From contig OY755039.1 in assembly GCA_963576565.1 (NCBI GenBank), forward strand, positions 127,580,640 to 127,644,639: 64,000 nt of DNA, given 5' to 3'. The notes beneath the pieces are model-generated. The model was not told the DNA's origin, did not search any database, and saw nothing but the letters and a program-made list of their open reading frames with translations. Of this stretch, positions 50,901 to 58,052 are shown piece after piece. Positions within the stretch are counted from its first letter, which is position 1. Every line of letters begins with the position of its first letter. Source of the stretch: Aspidapion aeneum (Eukaryota; Arthropoda; Insecta; Coleoptera; Brentidae). A program made the translations under genes and the position numbers.

Positions 50901-51215
50901 TAAAAGACAGATAAATAATGCATAGATGACAGGTTTAAACACTCTGACAGTGACAATTTATACAATAATTCTTGAAGGATATAAACCAAACCTTAGTTTA
51001 TAAACTATACGTGAGGCAGAATATAAATAATCCTTTACAAGCTCCATCTTACCCAAATAGGAGACATCCAGCTCTCTGATCCTGGAGATGAGTCTTTGCA
51101 ATTCGTCTGGGAAGTTTTCCATACAATCTAGATAATTTTCCACATAAGTGGCCGAGTACACGGCTTCAACGCTGACCGTGCTTAACATTTCCCACTGATT
51201 TTTATCGCTTTCCAC
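29855..51215 (-). CDS. ING: Inhibitor of growth family protein, ING1/ING2 type (exons 51215-51053, 49512-49325, 47739-47584, 35216-35042, 33015-32828, 29968-29855)
   Basis: Six exons join in frame (phases 1,0,0,1,0) to 984 bp, 327 residues plus stop, close to known insect ING1/2 length. Residues 1-115 are the ING N-terminal domain ([40 protein letters not shown]). A basic, low-complexity middle ([21 protein letters not shown]) follows as nuclear localisation region. The C-terminal PHD finger is [40 protein letters not shown] and CPKCRGD (C4HC3 complete). ING proteins bind histone H3 trimethylated at Lys4 through the PHD finger and tether histone acetylase or deacetylase complexes; the aromatic/acidic pocket residues are visible. 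Intron 3 is about 12.4 kb and holds whole retrotransposons. The exons are undamaged, so the gene is presumably functional. Confidence 0.95.
30335..31600 (-). repeat. Unclassified repeat with tandem ~130-150-bp units, long copy
   Basis: Inverse of 17936-18700. The GC-rich end GGCACGGCAGTGCCTCGCC is at 30349. Units recur from 30622 to about 31340, marked by CTATGATAAAAC, TCTAATTTACT, AAAGTTATGTAAAAGTAACA and AGAAACGCTAGAGAGCTGA: five full units and one partial, against about two in the + copy. Confidence 0.75.
30622..31340 (-). repeat. Tandem array, five and a half units of 129-149 bp
   Basis: Unit boundaries can be set at GACTGATAGGAACTATGATA (about 30627, 30748, 30894, 31021, 31164, 31312). 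Units differ by small indels and about 10-15% substitutions. Confidence 0.75.
31453..31790. repeat. ~330-bp imperfect palindrome
   Basis: The left arm (AAAACCATTTCATGTAAAAA, TCAAGTACGCGAAAATTGCA, CTTACTAGTTTGGAAATGTT) is repeated in inverse order after a ~25-bp centre near 31615. It belongs to the adjacent repeat family and could form a long hairpin in the ING transcript. Confidence 0.7.
31791..32344. other. AT-rich intron sequence of ING
   Basis: No coding or repeat structure recognised. Confidence 0.4.
32345..32640 (+). mobile_element. Diverged foldback-family arm
   Basis: Starts AATACTCTGCTAATTTATGT, like the outer end of 6040-7642. Later it has TTTTTGAGTTATGCGTGTCG, GTCGTTACAGACAG and AAATACAGACAAACC. 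Confidence 0.6.
32750..32824. repeat. ~75-bp palindromic repeat next to an ING splice donor
   Basis: GGGACAACTTTTT...AAAAAGTTATCTC recurs at 7060-7145 and, split by a transposon, at 57105-57820. It ends within 4 bases of the exon 5 donor (GTAATA at 32827-32822). Confidence 0.6.
32828..33015 (-). CDS. ING: ING exon 5 (PHD finger, main part)
   Basis: Acceptor TCGTTACAG; encodes (G)[20 protein letters not shown], then [20 protein letters not shown] and the rest up to STKPK; donor GTAATA. Six of eight zinc ligands are here. Confidence 0.96.
33140..34540. repeat. Inverted pair of a repeat with TTCCTAGCC ends and CACACAGACAGAC
   Basis: 33155-33360 is the inverse of the right part of 47960-48365 (GTTCGTAACACGATAGCTCC, CGCTAAACCGATTTTCATTA). 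34140-34530 is the same family in direct orientation (ACCTTCCTAGCCTATTAGCG; AAATCGGTTTAGCGCTTTAG; CACACAGACAGACATTACGA). The sequence between (33361-34139) is AT-rich and uncharacterised. Confidence 0.65.
34541..35041. other. Intron sequence
   Basis: Nothing recognised. Confidence 0.4.
35042..35216 (-). CDS. ING: ING exon 4 (basic/Ser-Thr-rich linker)
   Basis: Acceptor TTTGTTTCAG; encodes [40 protein letters not shown] and the lysine-rich [10 protein letters not shown]; donor GTGTGT. The other frames over this exon are shadows. Confidence 0.88.
35566..36486 (-). pseudogene. Tc1-like transposase, distal part (DD34E)
   Basis: Contains HTH segment text [40 protein letters not shown], the first Asp in [17 protein letters not shown], a second Asp in [11 protein letters not shown], and the Glu in PDLNPIENL. 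The frame is broken by at least three stops (one just inside the junction, one after GGGGIMV, one before the IENL-adjacent Asp box, and others). The N-terminal 32 codons lie at 43923-44017, beyond the BEL element. Confidence 0.9.
36487..37301 (-). repeat. 3' LTR of BEL/Pao element
   Basis: 815 bp, TGTCTCACTCCG...CGAAACA, same length as 43108-43922. Confidence 0.96.
37320..42275 (-). CDS. BEL/Pao Gag-Pol polyprotein
   Basis: 1651 codons. Order by rough residue: Gag DUF1759 domain (20-200), zinc knuckles [13 protein letters not shown] and [14 protein letters not shown]...C (250-315), aspartic protease with [11 protein letters not shown] (about 390). Then come reverse transcriptase with FVDDFVTGA (about 810), the A17/RNase H region with [12 protein letters not shown] (about 975) and the integrase zinc domain [10 protein letters not shown]...CIICFKC (about 1290). 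The integrase core has [16 protein letters not shown] and [14 protein letters not shown], followed by the DUF5641 C-terminus. All catalytic motifs are present. The first ATG is internal: the natural frame continues upstream to the Gag start around 42565 but is broken by a one-base slip near 42400. Confidence 0.95.
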   Translation of the reverse strand: MNPHSPGGSQQNDNMSYHLPRIDLIKFNGELNQFPAFYDLFKSLIHDNPNMQKYSLLVTNLEGPPKELVTQLPLSDANYPIAFEQLVKRYKNDRLLAQTYWNAIENAPKVNSEDPLALRNLLDIFTKNLEALKTVGLEPDFWDFILAQKLLKSVDHNIQTRFEVFHGKTTEIPSYRSIYNFFDQHCNALFTVNASSSFNMEVSLRNKPAKSQNNNFKTQSTHQYNTRQSPRAFFGTNNSPQNQTPQKLKCPICSSDHALSLCPNYVSKSPQERFNFLKDKKWCINCTSNMHRTFQCKSTHSCRFCRKRHHSSCHFNTLDINAPTATETISGVATSSSEARIQQQPTVENFQNNGGACYSSYMNNSAVLLSTAIFEIKDVGGNFQTVRGVLDTGSQLSFLSLKCANKLGLPRVYVTTEVQGIGDTYLQSKLGSVNLIIRPCNDTQTLSVNTIILPQICSSVPSSEIKINDWKIVKNLNLADPNFYRPGAIDILIGADLFPYIIQDGRIFGNNQEPIALNTIFGYILMGKVNSLATQQISQSFFCQISNKMLNDSLIKFWEIENIPETKRILSPQDDMCEKIFQNTVSRNDEGRYTVTLPFRDNIEPIFPNSRDLALKRFLSLERRLIKMPETYKKYSDFMEDYLTLDHMELIENREVTEKSYYIPHHHIERPESLSTKLRVVFNASTVMQSNNQNLSLNDTLYAGPKLQKDICSILLNFRLHEVALCCDISKMFRGILIAPQHQDYQRILWRSNNSEPIRDYRLKTVTYGTTPAPYLALRVLQQLAEDEKQNFPRASQVLMSENFVDDFVTGARSVQEAISLQKELSCLLNSGGFKLHKWASNNKKVLENLSEPDINPTALSLDTDETTKILGLRWQPCSDYFSYSVEPLSRECTKRNILSEIFKIYDPLGWLAPVTILIKCLIQEFWKLKLDWDSEAPVEIIRLWERYKSELPLLKDFRLPRFINSFSGNARIEIIAFSDASNKAYAGIVYLRVIYKNEISVYLLCSKTRVAPLKFTSIARLELAACNLVADLVHFVLTTFESRLKIHQVFAFSDSQVALSWIRAHPSRWKTFVQNRVTQIQDKVPPKNWSYISTSQNPADVASRGVYPSELINHKLFFNGPDFLRKSYEYWPKDCEQNDSPETLLEEKSLPNLTLIATQNTAPNFLDTLLMENSNFSKMCRVLAYILRFLNNKFFLKPPNLKINEDFLTFVEITNAIHLLIKNEQSIYFSEEIHALKNNLKLNKSMQKFHLFLDPHDLIRVGGRLHHASLQYDKKHQILLPRKSKLTLMIIEHFHIKYLHAGVRTVHFLLSQLYWIIAAKREIAHVLSTCIICFKCNPKSVQPMMGSLPFPRVSQLRAFLHTGVDYGGPINIVMSRHRGNRTTKAYICLFVCLSTKCIHIEIASDLTADCFIAALRRFVARRNYVSDLYSDNATNFFSANRKLLQLDSTRPIKWHFIPSNSPNFGGLWESGIKSVKKHLIRLIGHQILTFEELYTVTCQIEAILNSRPLTEISSDTNISALTPDHFLSLEPLSAVPDANFIDIKINRLTRWQLLQRIHQDFWRRWQQEYLHTLQQRSKWLEPTSTPEVGRLVIIKNDLLPPLQWQLGRVVEIFPGKDGINRVASVKTKDSLLKRPISKLCPLPIGPLENA
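42272..42643 (-). pseudogene. BEL/Pao Gag N-terminus, separated by a single frameshift
   Basis: The likely start is the Met at 42565 ([20 protein letters not shown]), followed by [20 protein letters not shown]. The reading frame leaves the Gag frame at an A-run near 42405, after ...NEIFADK; sequence in the alternate frame joins the long polyprotein. Either a recent mutation, a programmed shift or a sequencing error in the homopolymer. Confidence 0.8.
43108..43922 (-). repeat. 5' LTR of BEL/Pao element
   Basis: 815 bp partner of 36487-37301; carries the promoter. No canonical tRNA 3'-end complement was recognised just inside it. Confidence 0.96.
43923..44017 (-). pseudogene. Tc1-like transposase, N-terminal part
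   Basis: [20 protein letters not shown], then [12 protein letters not shown]: the first helices of the paired-like DNA-binding domain, cut by the BEL insertion. Confidence 0.85.
44121..45277. other. ING intron 3 sequence
   Basis: A repeat shared with 17640-17800 lies at 44348-44460. 45020-45277 is probably the 3' untranslated part of the adjacent non-LTR element. Confidence 0.45.
45459..45758. repeat. Minisatellite, 10-bp unit, about 30 copies
   Basis: Decamers of the form NCGACAGTAC with common variants CCAACAGTAC and CGACAGGACC. Because 10 is not a multiple of 3, all frames read through it as the same repetitive peptide. Confidence 0.93.
45937..46080. repeat. Minisatellite, second array of the same 10-bp unit, about 14 copies
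   Basis: Same unit and variants, on the other side of the GC-rich centre. Confidence 0.92.
46601..47583. other. ING intron 3, distal part
   Basis: AT-rich, no coding signal; the minus frame seen here is the exon 3 read-through past its donor. Confidence 0.45.
47584..47739 (-). CDS. ING: ING exon 3
   Basis: Acceptor TAAATTTAAG; encodes [20 protein letters not shown] and on to [11 protein letters not shown]; donor GTGAGT at 47583. Phase 0 on both sides. Confidence 0.88.
47960..48365. repeat. Repeat with TTCCTAGC inverted ends
   Basis: AACCTTCCTAGCTCGTCAGC at 47978 and GGCGGGCTAGGAAGGTAAAA near 48345. Interior has AAATCGGTTTAGCG and a (CA)n/CACACAGACATCACG run. Relatives at 33140-34540. Confidence 0.65.
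48366..49324. other. ING intron 2, no feature recognised
   Basis: AT-rich non-coding sequence; the short open frames show no similarity I recognise. Confidence 0.4.
49325..49512 (-). CDS. ING: ING exon 2
   Basis: Acceptor TTTTTATAG; encodes (A)[40 protein letters not shown] and ...KTRLLDQ. The donor must be GTTGGT after CAG to keep phase 0 with exon 3, although G|GTAGGA four bases on looks stronger; that alternative shifts the frame. Confidence 0.88.
49828..50003. repeat. Possible MITE with 16-bp inverted ends
   Basis: ATATCGATGGTTGAAA and its inverse TTTCAACCATCGATAT bound about 175 bp. No target duplication confirmed. Confidence 0.4.
50110..50475 (+). repeat. G/T-rich imperfect repeats (GGTTTG/GGGTTG)
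   Basis: Clusters such as GGTTTGGTTTGGGTTGGTG and GGTTTGGGTTGGGTTAGG at both ends of the stretch, in ING intron 1. Confidence 0.6.
51053..51215 (-). CDS. ING: ING exon 1 with start codon
   Basis: [20 protein letters not shown], then [20 protein letters not shown] and ...IRELDVSYL; donor GTAAGA at 51052. An in-frame stop lies shortly upstream, so this Met is the start. Confidence 0.93.
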
Positions 51216-51789
51216 TATTTTTCATTTTTCCTCCAGAAAAAAGTTAAAAAAACAAGGTTAAAACAGAAAAGTTGTTTATGAAAGTACGCGTCACATATTT
51301 TCGTTGGTCGTGTTTCTTTTTTCTTGTTGGCCACCAAGTTCGTGGACCTATCAGATCAAACTTCAGTACACGCGCTTTTGCGCGCTTGATCATTTTGGGT
51401 CACGTCATTATTTTTTGTAATTTACTGATTTCTGCAGATAGTTTTATCATGCAGTTAGGTGGTGATTATTATAAGCAAATTAAGCATTTAAAATTGCCAA
51501 CATTTTTAGGTAAATCTGGTTTAAAATGTTAAGACACTTTTATAAAACTGTAACATGGAATGCATTTTATATTACTTTTTATCTGTTAAAAAATGTTTTG
51601 GACAAGGATTGGCATATTTAAGATAGGAATGATTTTTACCAATCAAAACTCTATAAAATGATTTATTCCAAGGGTAAATTTGTCTCACACTCAAAGAATG
51701 TTTATGTTTCTTGGTCCATGTTAATGAGCTTCCAGAACATTAAACAATTAATCATAACAAAAACATTTCATGTAAAAAAGAGCCAAGTA
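51216..51789. other. ING 5' flank
   Basis: Expected to hold the ING promoter; no TATA box at a convincing distance. A GC-richer patch with CGTG/CGCG words lies at 51280-51400. Confidence 0.4.
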
Positions 51790-51948
51790 AAGCCGATCAC
51801 ACACAAAAAAACATAACGCGTAAGAAGTTCAACCTTATGGACTTTACTTACGTAAATCCAATATGGCCGCTGCTATTCGATCGCTGATTGGTTGAAAGCC
51901 CGCTATGCGCCTTGCTACGGATTACGTAAATTGTGTGTGTGAAGGCCT
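51790..51948. mobile_element. 159-bp MITE, AAGCCGATCACACAC family
   Basis: TA duplication. Ends AAGCCGATCACACAC and, inverted, AGGCCTTCACACACAC; the interior AATATGGCCGCTG recurs at 56800-56920. Confidence 0.72.
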
Positions 51949-51992
51949 TAACCGAAAATGGTAGTCCGTAAAAAGAATTGATGTAAATAATA

Positions 51993-52131
51993 CCCTGTTT
52001 CCACCAATGCATGCCCACCCCGATTAAAAAAACGCATCGCGTGATGGCCCATGGATTTGCACCGGTTTTAAATGCAGTGTCACCTGATGCGTTTTTTGAA
52101 TCGGGGTGGGCATGCATTGGTGGAAACAGGG
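51993..52131. mobile_element. 139-bp MITE with ~35-bp inverted repeats
   Basis: CCCTGTTTCCACCAATGCAT continuing GCCCACCCCGAT at both ends inverted, flanked by TA. Confidence 0.88.
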
Positions 52132-52284
52132 TATTACGGTCGTTAAATAAACCGAAACACATAGCTTAGTCTTTTTTTAGAGACGGGTTACGCGACAGAC
52201 ATGTTAACTTGTTGAGGACAGCTAGCAGAAGAAGGTTGCGGTGTGTGTTGCCTTGTTATTGACGTTTGAAGTGGTAGCTAAAGG

Positions 52285-52690
52285 ATATCACAAGAATTGA
52301 GATAATAAAAGTAAAGCCAAGTTCTCTAACACAAATTTGAAAATGAAAGGTTCTTACTAGTTTGGAAATATTTTTTTAAACTTTGCACTGTGCCTAAGAG
52401 TCGTTTGCAGCCGTAATAGTTAAATTTAGCTTTTTTTTACATGAAATGATTTCACTCCTTTTTTAAAGTATTTGAATAATATTAAAACCTGGCTGTAAAT
52501 TATAATATTGGTGTTTTTTAATTTTTTCCTATTGTTATTATATCATCTACGACTGTGCAAATTTTGAGTTTCTTAGCTCATTCCGAAGTAGAGTTTTAGA
52601 TAGGTCAAATATGGGCTGAAATGTTTCAAAAAAAGATGGTAGAGCAGTTTACGCCGCGTACTTGACCGCGGGCGCTGCCGTGGTAAGTAT
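52285..52690 (+). repeat. Third copy of the tandem-unit repeat family, lacking the units
   Basis: TTGAGATAATAAAAGTAAAG, GGTTCTTACTAGTTTGGAAA and the GC-rich end GCGGGCGCTGCCGTGG, colinear with the ends of 17936-18700. Confidence 0.65.
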
Positions 52691-53229
52691 TTTTATCGTA
52701 ATTACAGTTATTGATTTGATTTCGGGACAGTCAAGCACTATATAATAAATATTAAAATTTCACGACCTCTTTAAAAAATGTATCTTTCCTAAAATTACGC
52801 CATTTTCAGTCCCACGTGATACGCCACTAGTGGTGTTAAACTGAACACACTCAAGTTGGCCGGAACGTGTCCTCTCTGTTCCCTTGTCTAAGGCTTTAAG
52901 GCCTTCACACACAAGGACTGTACACAGAGAACAGGACGGTCCACTTCCATAAGCCCCATATATTCCAAATTTCGCTACGTCACAAAATCCTCAAGGTGTC
53001 GAGCCATCCTTCTATGAACCTACACATCCTTCTGAAAAGACCCTTGATCTGTTTGATAGGGTGGTCTTTCCTTTTCTATTCACATTAAATGAAAAAGGAC
53101 AAGCGAACTTATTGATTTTTTTCGCGAATCCAAAGTGAGGTTACTTTTTTTTATTTATTTTAAGGGAAAAAATTTGTGGAATCTTGGTTTTGTATTGTTA
53201 TTTTCGATATTTTAAACAATTTTCGGAAT

Positions 53230-53453
53230 CGCAAAATCCCAGGAGCATCCTGTGCGGTTTCTGGATGTAAATCCAACTATTCGAACTTAGAAGTTCTACG
53301 TTTATGAGTTTTTTTAAATTTCCACCTTCCAATGACTGTTCCCAAGACTATTTTGCAAGAATGGCTAAGGCGTTGTGGAAAAGGCAATATGGATCCCACG
53401 AAAGCATTTCTACAGAACAGTTTTCGAAATTCCTTTTCAAGATAAATTGCTAG
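53230..53453 (+). pseudogene. THAP-type zinc finger exon, broken
   Basis: ASCAVSGCKSNYSN, an in-frame stop, then (other frames) a Phe/Pro-rich FNFHLP..., EWLRRCGKGNMDPTKAFL and TEQF, the C-x4-C...W...C...HF order of a THAP finger with the H replaced by Q. Donor GTAAAT at 53454 joins the exon at 54559. No start Met. Confidence 0.6.
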
Positions 53454-53596
53454 GTAAATATAATTTTTAACATTTTTTTAAATCTATTTAGGGCCACATT
53501 CTTTAATTATGTAAGGTTAAAATTCAGGATCTTTTGCCGCCCTTCTCCTGTCGTAACGCATTTTCAAGAAAAATATAAAAAAATCATTCAGTGTAT

Positions 53597-54020
53597 AGTC
53601 CTTGCCATAGGCAGTTACACTTTTGTGACTTTGACATAAACATACCTATTTCCAAGCATATTTCCTAACCACAAATATATTAAAAATTAAATATGTTGTG
53701 TAGGTATACCTTATGTTGTGTTAAGCCTAAATCATTTAGTTGTAATCTGCAGAGTTTTTTAAGTGCTGGGTGGAAAAAAAAATATGCCACTTTAGTCAAA
53801 CTCAGTATGTAGGTATGTGGGCACAATAGATCCATATGTGGTCACAGTGCATGGAGGTCCAGAAGGGTCTGCCACCACTTTCGAATACATACATACCTTA
53901 TGTTGACAAAAAAAATGTTCTCATAAAAACAACTCAACAACATACCATTTTTCAGATTTTTTGATAAAGAAATAGGTTAAAAATGTCACAAAAGTGTAAC
54001 CACCTATGGCCAAGACTATG
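53597..54020. mobile_element. 424-bp MITE, CAGTTACACTTTTGTGAC family, copy 2
   Basis: Inverted ends AGTCCTTGCCATAGGCAGTT / AGTCTTGGCCATAGGTGGTT then ACACTTTTGTGACA. It lies in the intron of the THAP gene. Confidence 0.78.
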
Positions 54021-54111
54021 ACACAAAGGTAACCCTCCCCCCCTCAGAGATTACTTAATGTAACACTAAGCCGCATGTGAATTTATTTAGGCCTGTGTGT
54101 TCATCTATGAA

Positions 54112-54240
54112 CAAGGAGTGATCAGCTGAACCAAATTTGTTCACCATCCTACAGGACTTTAATTAATTCTTGATCCTGTAGTGTATTGTAATGTCCTATG
54201 GAGTCCTGTAGACCTACTGTGGGCAGCTGATCACCCCTTG
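54112..54240. mobile_element. 129-bp hAT-type MITE
   Basis: Perfect 8-bp duplication TCTATGAA (54104-54111, 54241-54248). Ends CAAGGAGTGATCAGCTG / CAAGGGGTGATCAGCTG. A partial relative is at about 56290-56340. Confidence 0.88.
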
Positions 54241-54558
54241 TCTATGAAGAAACCTCTACAACCACAAAAATTAGACATTAAACATACTTTTTAATTTTTT
54301 TTTCTGTAAATGTGCAATTTAATTGTTTTTCTGTTTTGTACTAATTTGACTCCAATAATAGTGAAGTTATCAATAGTGCCAACTTAATTTGGGACACCTA
54401 CTGTAATTTTGACAAAAATGTCATAACAAAATAATACTTGGACAATTTCTAAAACCTCATGTTTTTTTGTGAATTCCATATGTACTAGAGTACAAAATTT
54501 ACACTGTAGAAACTACCTTTTTTTAAAAAAGTTCCTTATATATGTTTTTTTATTACAG

Positions 54559-54731
54559 GCTTATGTACTTCCAAAACAATACTAAGGAATACATCTGTGC
54601 CAAGTCAAAACCTATCAGTGAAACCAATAGAAGTTGATCCTGAAGAGCCAACTGCAGGTACAAGCATCGAAATCAAGGAACATTTGCTGGTTGATGTTGG
54701 TACAAAAGAAAACTACTTAGTTAAAGTCTGA
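54559..54731 (+). pseudogene. Second exon of the THAP protein
   Basis: After TTTTATTACAG: GLCTSKTILRNTSVPSQNLS, VKPIEVDPEEPTAGTSIEIK, ending ENYLVKV and a stop. The R-(x)-T-S-V-P-S-x-N-L text is the usual end of a THAP finger, so the join with 53453 is sensible. Confidence 0.5.
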
Positions 54732-56690
54732 TTTTTTTTTGTTTTGTGCAAATTGATAGAGTTATTGTTGAATTTTTTGTATCGGAGTCTGCTATTGTAC
54801 AAAAATGAGTATTCAGTTGGTTTGCGACTGTTAGTGTGTGTCTTTAATAGTTTCAGAATCTATTCTAAGTTTAATTTAGTTGTTTTCTTTGCCTCCCCAA
54901 TAATTTATTTATAATGTTCTAAGTTTTTGTTTTGTCAATTTTATCAATTTTAGTTTTTGCACAATGGAGATTTTTGCCCCCATGGTTCATTCTTACATTT
55001 CATTTATCAAATTCAGGATTTGTTATCCTGATGTTTATGGTAACAAATTCCTTATTGCTTCTAATCAATAACCCCACTTAATATTGTATACAGGTTTGTT
55101 ATTTTTTTGCTATTATGAGTGATATAACAAAAAAATTCTAAAAATGTATACAGATGCCTAAAGACTTTATCTACTTAGATAATTTCTAGTATTATAAATC
55201 AATAAATATAATAAATTTGGTCGAAATTAAAATAGGAAAATAACTTTTATTTAATCATTTTATTTTTTATCTTTATATATGTAAACATGTATCCTGAGAT
55301 GATATATTTGGGGGCACTAACATATACCTCATAAAATCAAACCTATATATAACATTTAGATGAAGCAATAGGTTAAAATACTGATAACTACAAATTGCTT
55401 CAACAGGACAAAAAGTGAGATTTTAATTACTAAAATAATAAGGGACAAAAAGCTAGTACTGCTGCTAGTTAGGTGAAGTTGAGCAATATACACACCTCAG
55501 TAGGTACACATGTTATTACCTTTTAAACATAGCAATGTTGTAGAACATTCTACATCAGTTGAAAGAAAAAACTGTATAATGTATTGACAAAACATTTAAT
55601 TTATCCATGTCATGTGGAATGAGGTTTCATACTGTACAAATGACATGATAACTGAACATTTTTGCCAACAATATCTCGTTTTTACCAAAGACAGTCAGTT
55701 TATGGTCCTTGGTTTTTTTCTATTCAACTGATGTGCCATGTTCTACCACAAGCCGCTACTGACAGAAAGTGAATATTTCTTAAGTGCAAAAAATACCTCT
55801 GGGCCTGTTGCTGATCAATAGCAAAAACTTTGTACAGGGACTTAATAAACCATATTTTTGTTGACCCTGTTAGTCCTTAAAGGTTGTGCCAGGTCCTGAT
55901 TCTTATCAGTCCTGAGTGGTCATTAAAAGTGTCGAGATATTGTATAGGTCCTTACATATTGATGAGCCCCTCACTTTAGGTGGTACTACTAGGTGATAAG
56001 TGGAATGAAATGTATGCATTGTTCTACAGGAATTAGCAATAAATTTTTGGTCCTGTAGTGTATTGCAGGGTGCACGTATACTGCTTAAGCTAGAATGCCG
56101 CTATCTACCTATAAAATTTTCCTAGTTTTGATTAAAAAAACCTGAAAAATAATATACAAATGCTACTTTCTGATAATGGTAAGTTATTTGCTTCTTAAAA
56201 ACCATTAAAGCTTAAGAAGATTTGCTAATAGAAATTGATAAGTAGAATAATGTAGTGATTAAGACAGCAAAAAGCTGGGCAATATAGTGTCCTGTAAATG
56301 AATTTTGTACACCTACTATGGGCAGCTGATCACCCCTCATAGGCTTAGGTATTCTAATGGGGAGTAAAATACTATTCACAAAATATTCTAGATGATATTC
56401 CAAATATTAACATGTTTTTTAAGCAAATGCTGATGAATGACAATGAAAAAATTTATTTGATTTTATTGATGATTGAGGGGTTCTGTAAACTATTTTCTGC
56501 AGAAGATACACCTAGGATATTTTTACATAAAATTGTATATTATTATTATCTTTCTACATTACAGCGAGACATGGTTTAAAAAAAAACGTTTTAAAATTAG
56601 TTTTTGTTTATATTTTACGAAAAAGTGAGGTTATGTCGTTGAGTATTTTGTGACGTATTAAAAACCGTCTGACAGATTTCGCGAAGTGGA
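54732..56690. other. Non-coding interior of the THAP element
   Basis: AT-rich; pieces of the CAGCTGATCACCCCT MITE and repeated GTCCTGTAGTGTATTG words at 54175 and 56050. No transposase catalytic region seen. Confidence 0.45.
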
Positions 56691-56734
56691 CCATCCTGTT
56701 CTCTGTGTACAGTCCACTACAGTCCTTGCTTCAC

Positions 56735-57050
56735 ACACACCTCCGTAGCTTGGTGCATAACGCGTGGCATGGGGCTTTTAACCAATCAACGATCGAATAT
56801 CAGCGGCCATATTGGTTTTGCATAAGAAAAGTCCATAAGCCGATCACACACAAAAATGCATAGCGCATAGAAGTTCAACCTTATGGACTTTTCTTATGCA
56901 AAACCAATATGGCCGCTGATATTCGATCGTTGATTGGTTGAAAGCCCCATGCCACGCGTTATGCATTATGCTACGGCGGTGTGTGTGAAGGCCTTATAAG
57001 GTTGAACTTCTAGGCGCCATGCTATACATTTTTGTGTGTGATCGGCTTTA
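56735..57050. repeat. Palindromic cluster of AAGCCGATCACACAC-family MITE pieces
   Basis: One inverse part-copy (56735-56829), one direct copy (56832-56994) and a second inverse end (56996-57047). All carry GATCACACACAAAAATGCAT, AATATGGCCGCTGATATTCG or their inverses. Confidence 0.75.
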
Positions 57051-57159
57051 GCAGTACAGATATATTTAAGACGTACGTGATGATTACACGTATGTACATA
57101 TTTTTGGGACAACTTTTTACAACTTTTTTTTGTTGGCCATGCTTTTTGTTATGGTAAAC

Positions 57160-57771
57160 CAGGGCTATCAAAATGGACGGGCCACGATCCTCCACTTTGT
57201 TGACGTCACATCCGGGGCTGATTTTTTTTTTGATGGTGACGTTACGACACAGCTGATTGTCTCTCAAATATTGAAGTTGGAATGACGGTTCATGGATATT
57301 TGATTTTATTTTAAATAAAGCCGTTTTTGAGATTGTTTTTACTTTATTCTGGCAGAACAATTTTTTTTTAATGTATAGTAATCCCCAATTTTTCATAGCC
57401 GCTTCATTAGCTCACCCAAAAATTAAGTTTAAAGCAGAAGCGAATGTGACAATCACATATGACAAAGTCAAATAGATGTCAAATATAACAGTTGGCATGT
57501 GGTACATGGCGGGTAATTTGAATTCAAAATAAGGAATGCTAAATCTTGAAGGTTTTAACCTTTTAATCATGTTGCTTCTTTACAAACCTTTGGTGGAATA
57601 TCGGGATGGTGTCTGAGAATATTTCAGTGAAATTTTGCGGAAATCTGTAGTGCCATTTTGAAAATATCATAAAAAAACGTCTCACCTCCCATAAGACCCA
57701 ATGTAAAATTCAGCCCCGGGAGAACAGCTGATTTTTTCAGGGTCGTGGCCTCTATTTTTGTGTTGGCCTTG
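57160..57771 (+). mobile_element. CAGGGC-family non-autonomous transposon, copy 3
   Basis: 612 bp, TSD GGTAAAC (57153-57159, 57772-57778), inserted in the palindromic repeat that is intact at 7060-7145. Same orientation as copy 1. Confidence 0.88.
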
Positions 57772-58052
57772 GGTAAACAACTGATAACTGTCAAAAAGTT
57801 ATCTCAAAAATTATGATATATAGACGCTGTTTGATAGAGAAAAATAATTGTGGACAGCCCCTAACCAACAAAAAGAAATATTAGACCACGGTGGATAGAA
57901 TAGACCCGTGATATTAGACCCTGTTCTGTGATTAGACCATCTTTTGGTGTTCTGTGGGACCAGCTGTTTTTACTTGTTTATATTTTATAAAAATAGTTTT
58001 AATTCTGTCTTAAATTATCTTAAAGAACCATTTTCTTTGGTTCTAAATTATT

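Larger units (their letters stand above)
52893..56745 (+). mobile_element. THAP-domain DNA transposon relict (P-like)
   Basis: Left end AAGGACTGTACACAGAGAAC then AGGACGGTCCACTTCC; right end the inverse (GGACCATCCTGTTCTCTGTG...AGTCCTTGC). Similarity continues about 250 bp inward (ACGTCACAAAATCCTC / ACGTCACAAAATACTC). It encodes a broken THAP finger and one further exon; the rest is non-coding and packed with MITEs. THAP fingers are the DNA-binding domain of P-element transposases, but no catalytic region is seen, so the superfamily is inferred. Confidence 0.68.
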
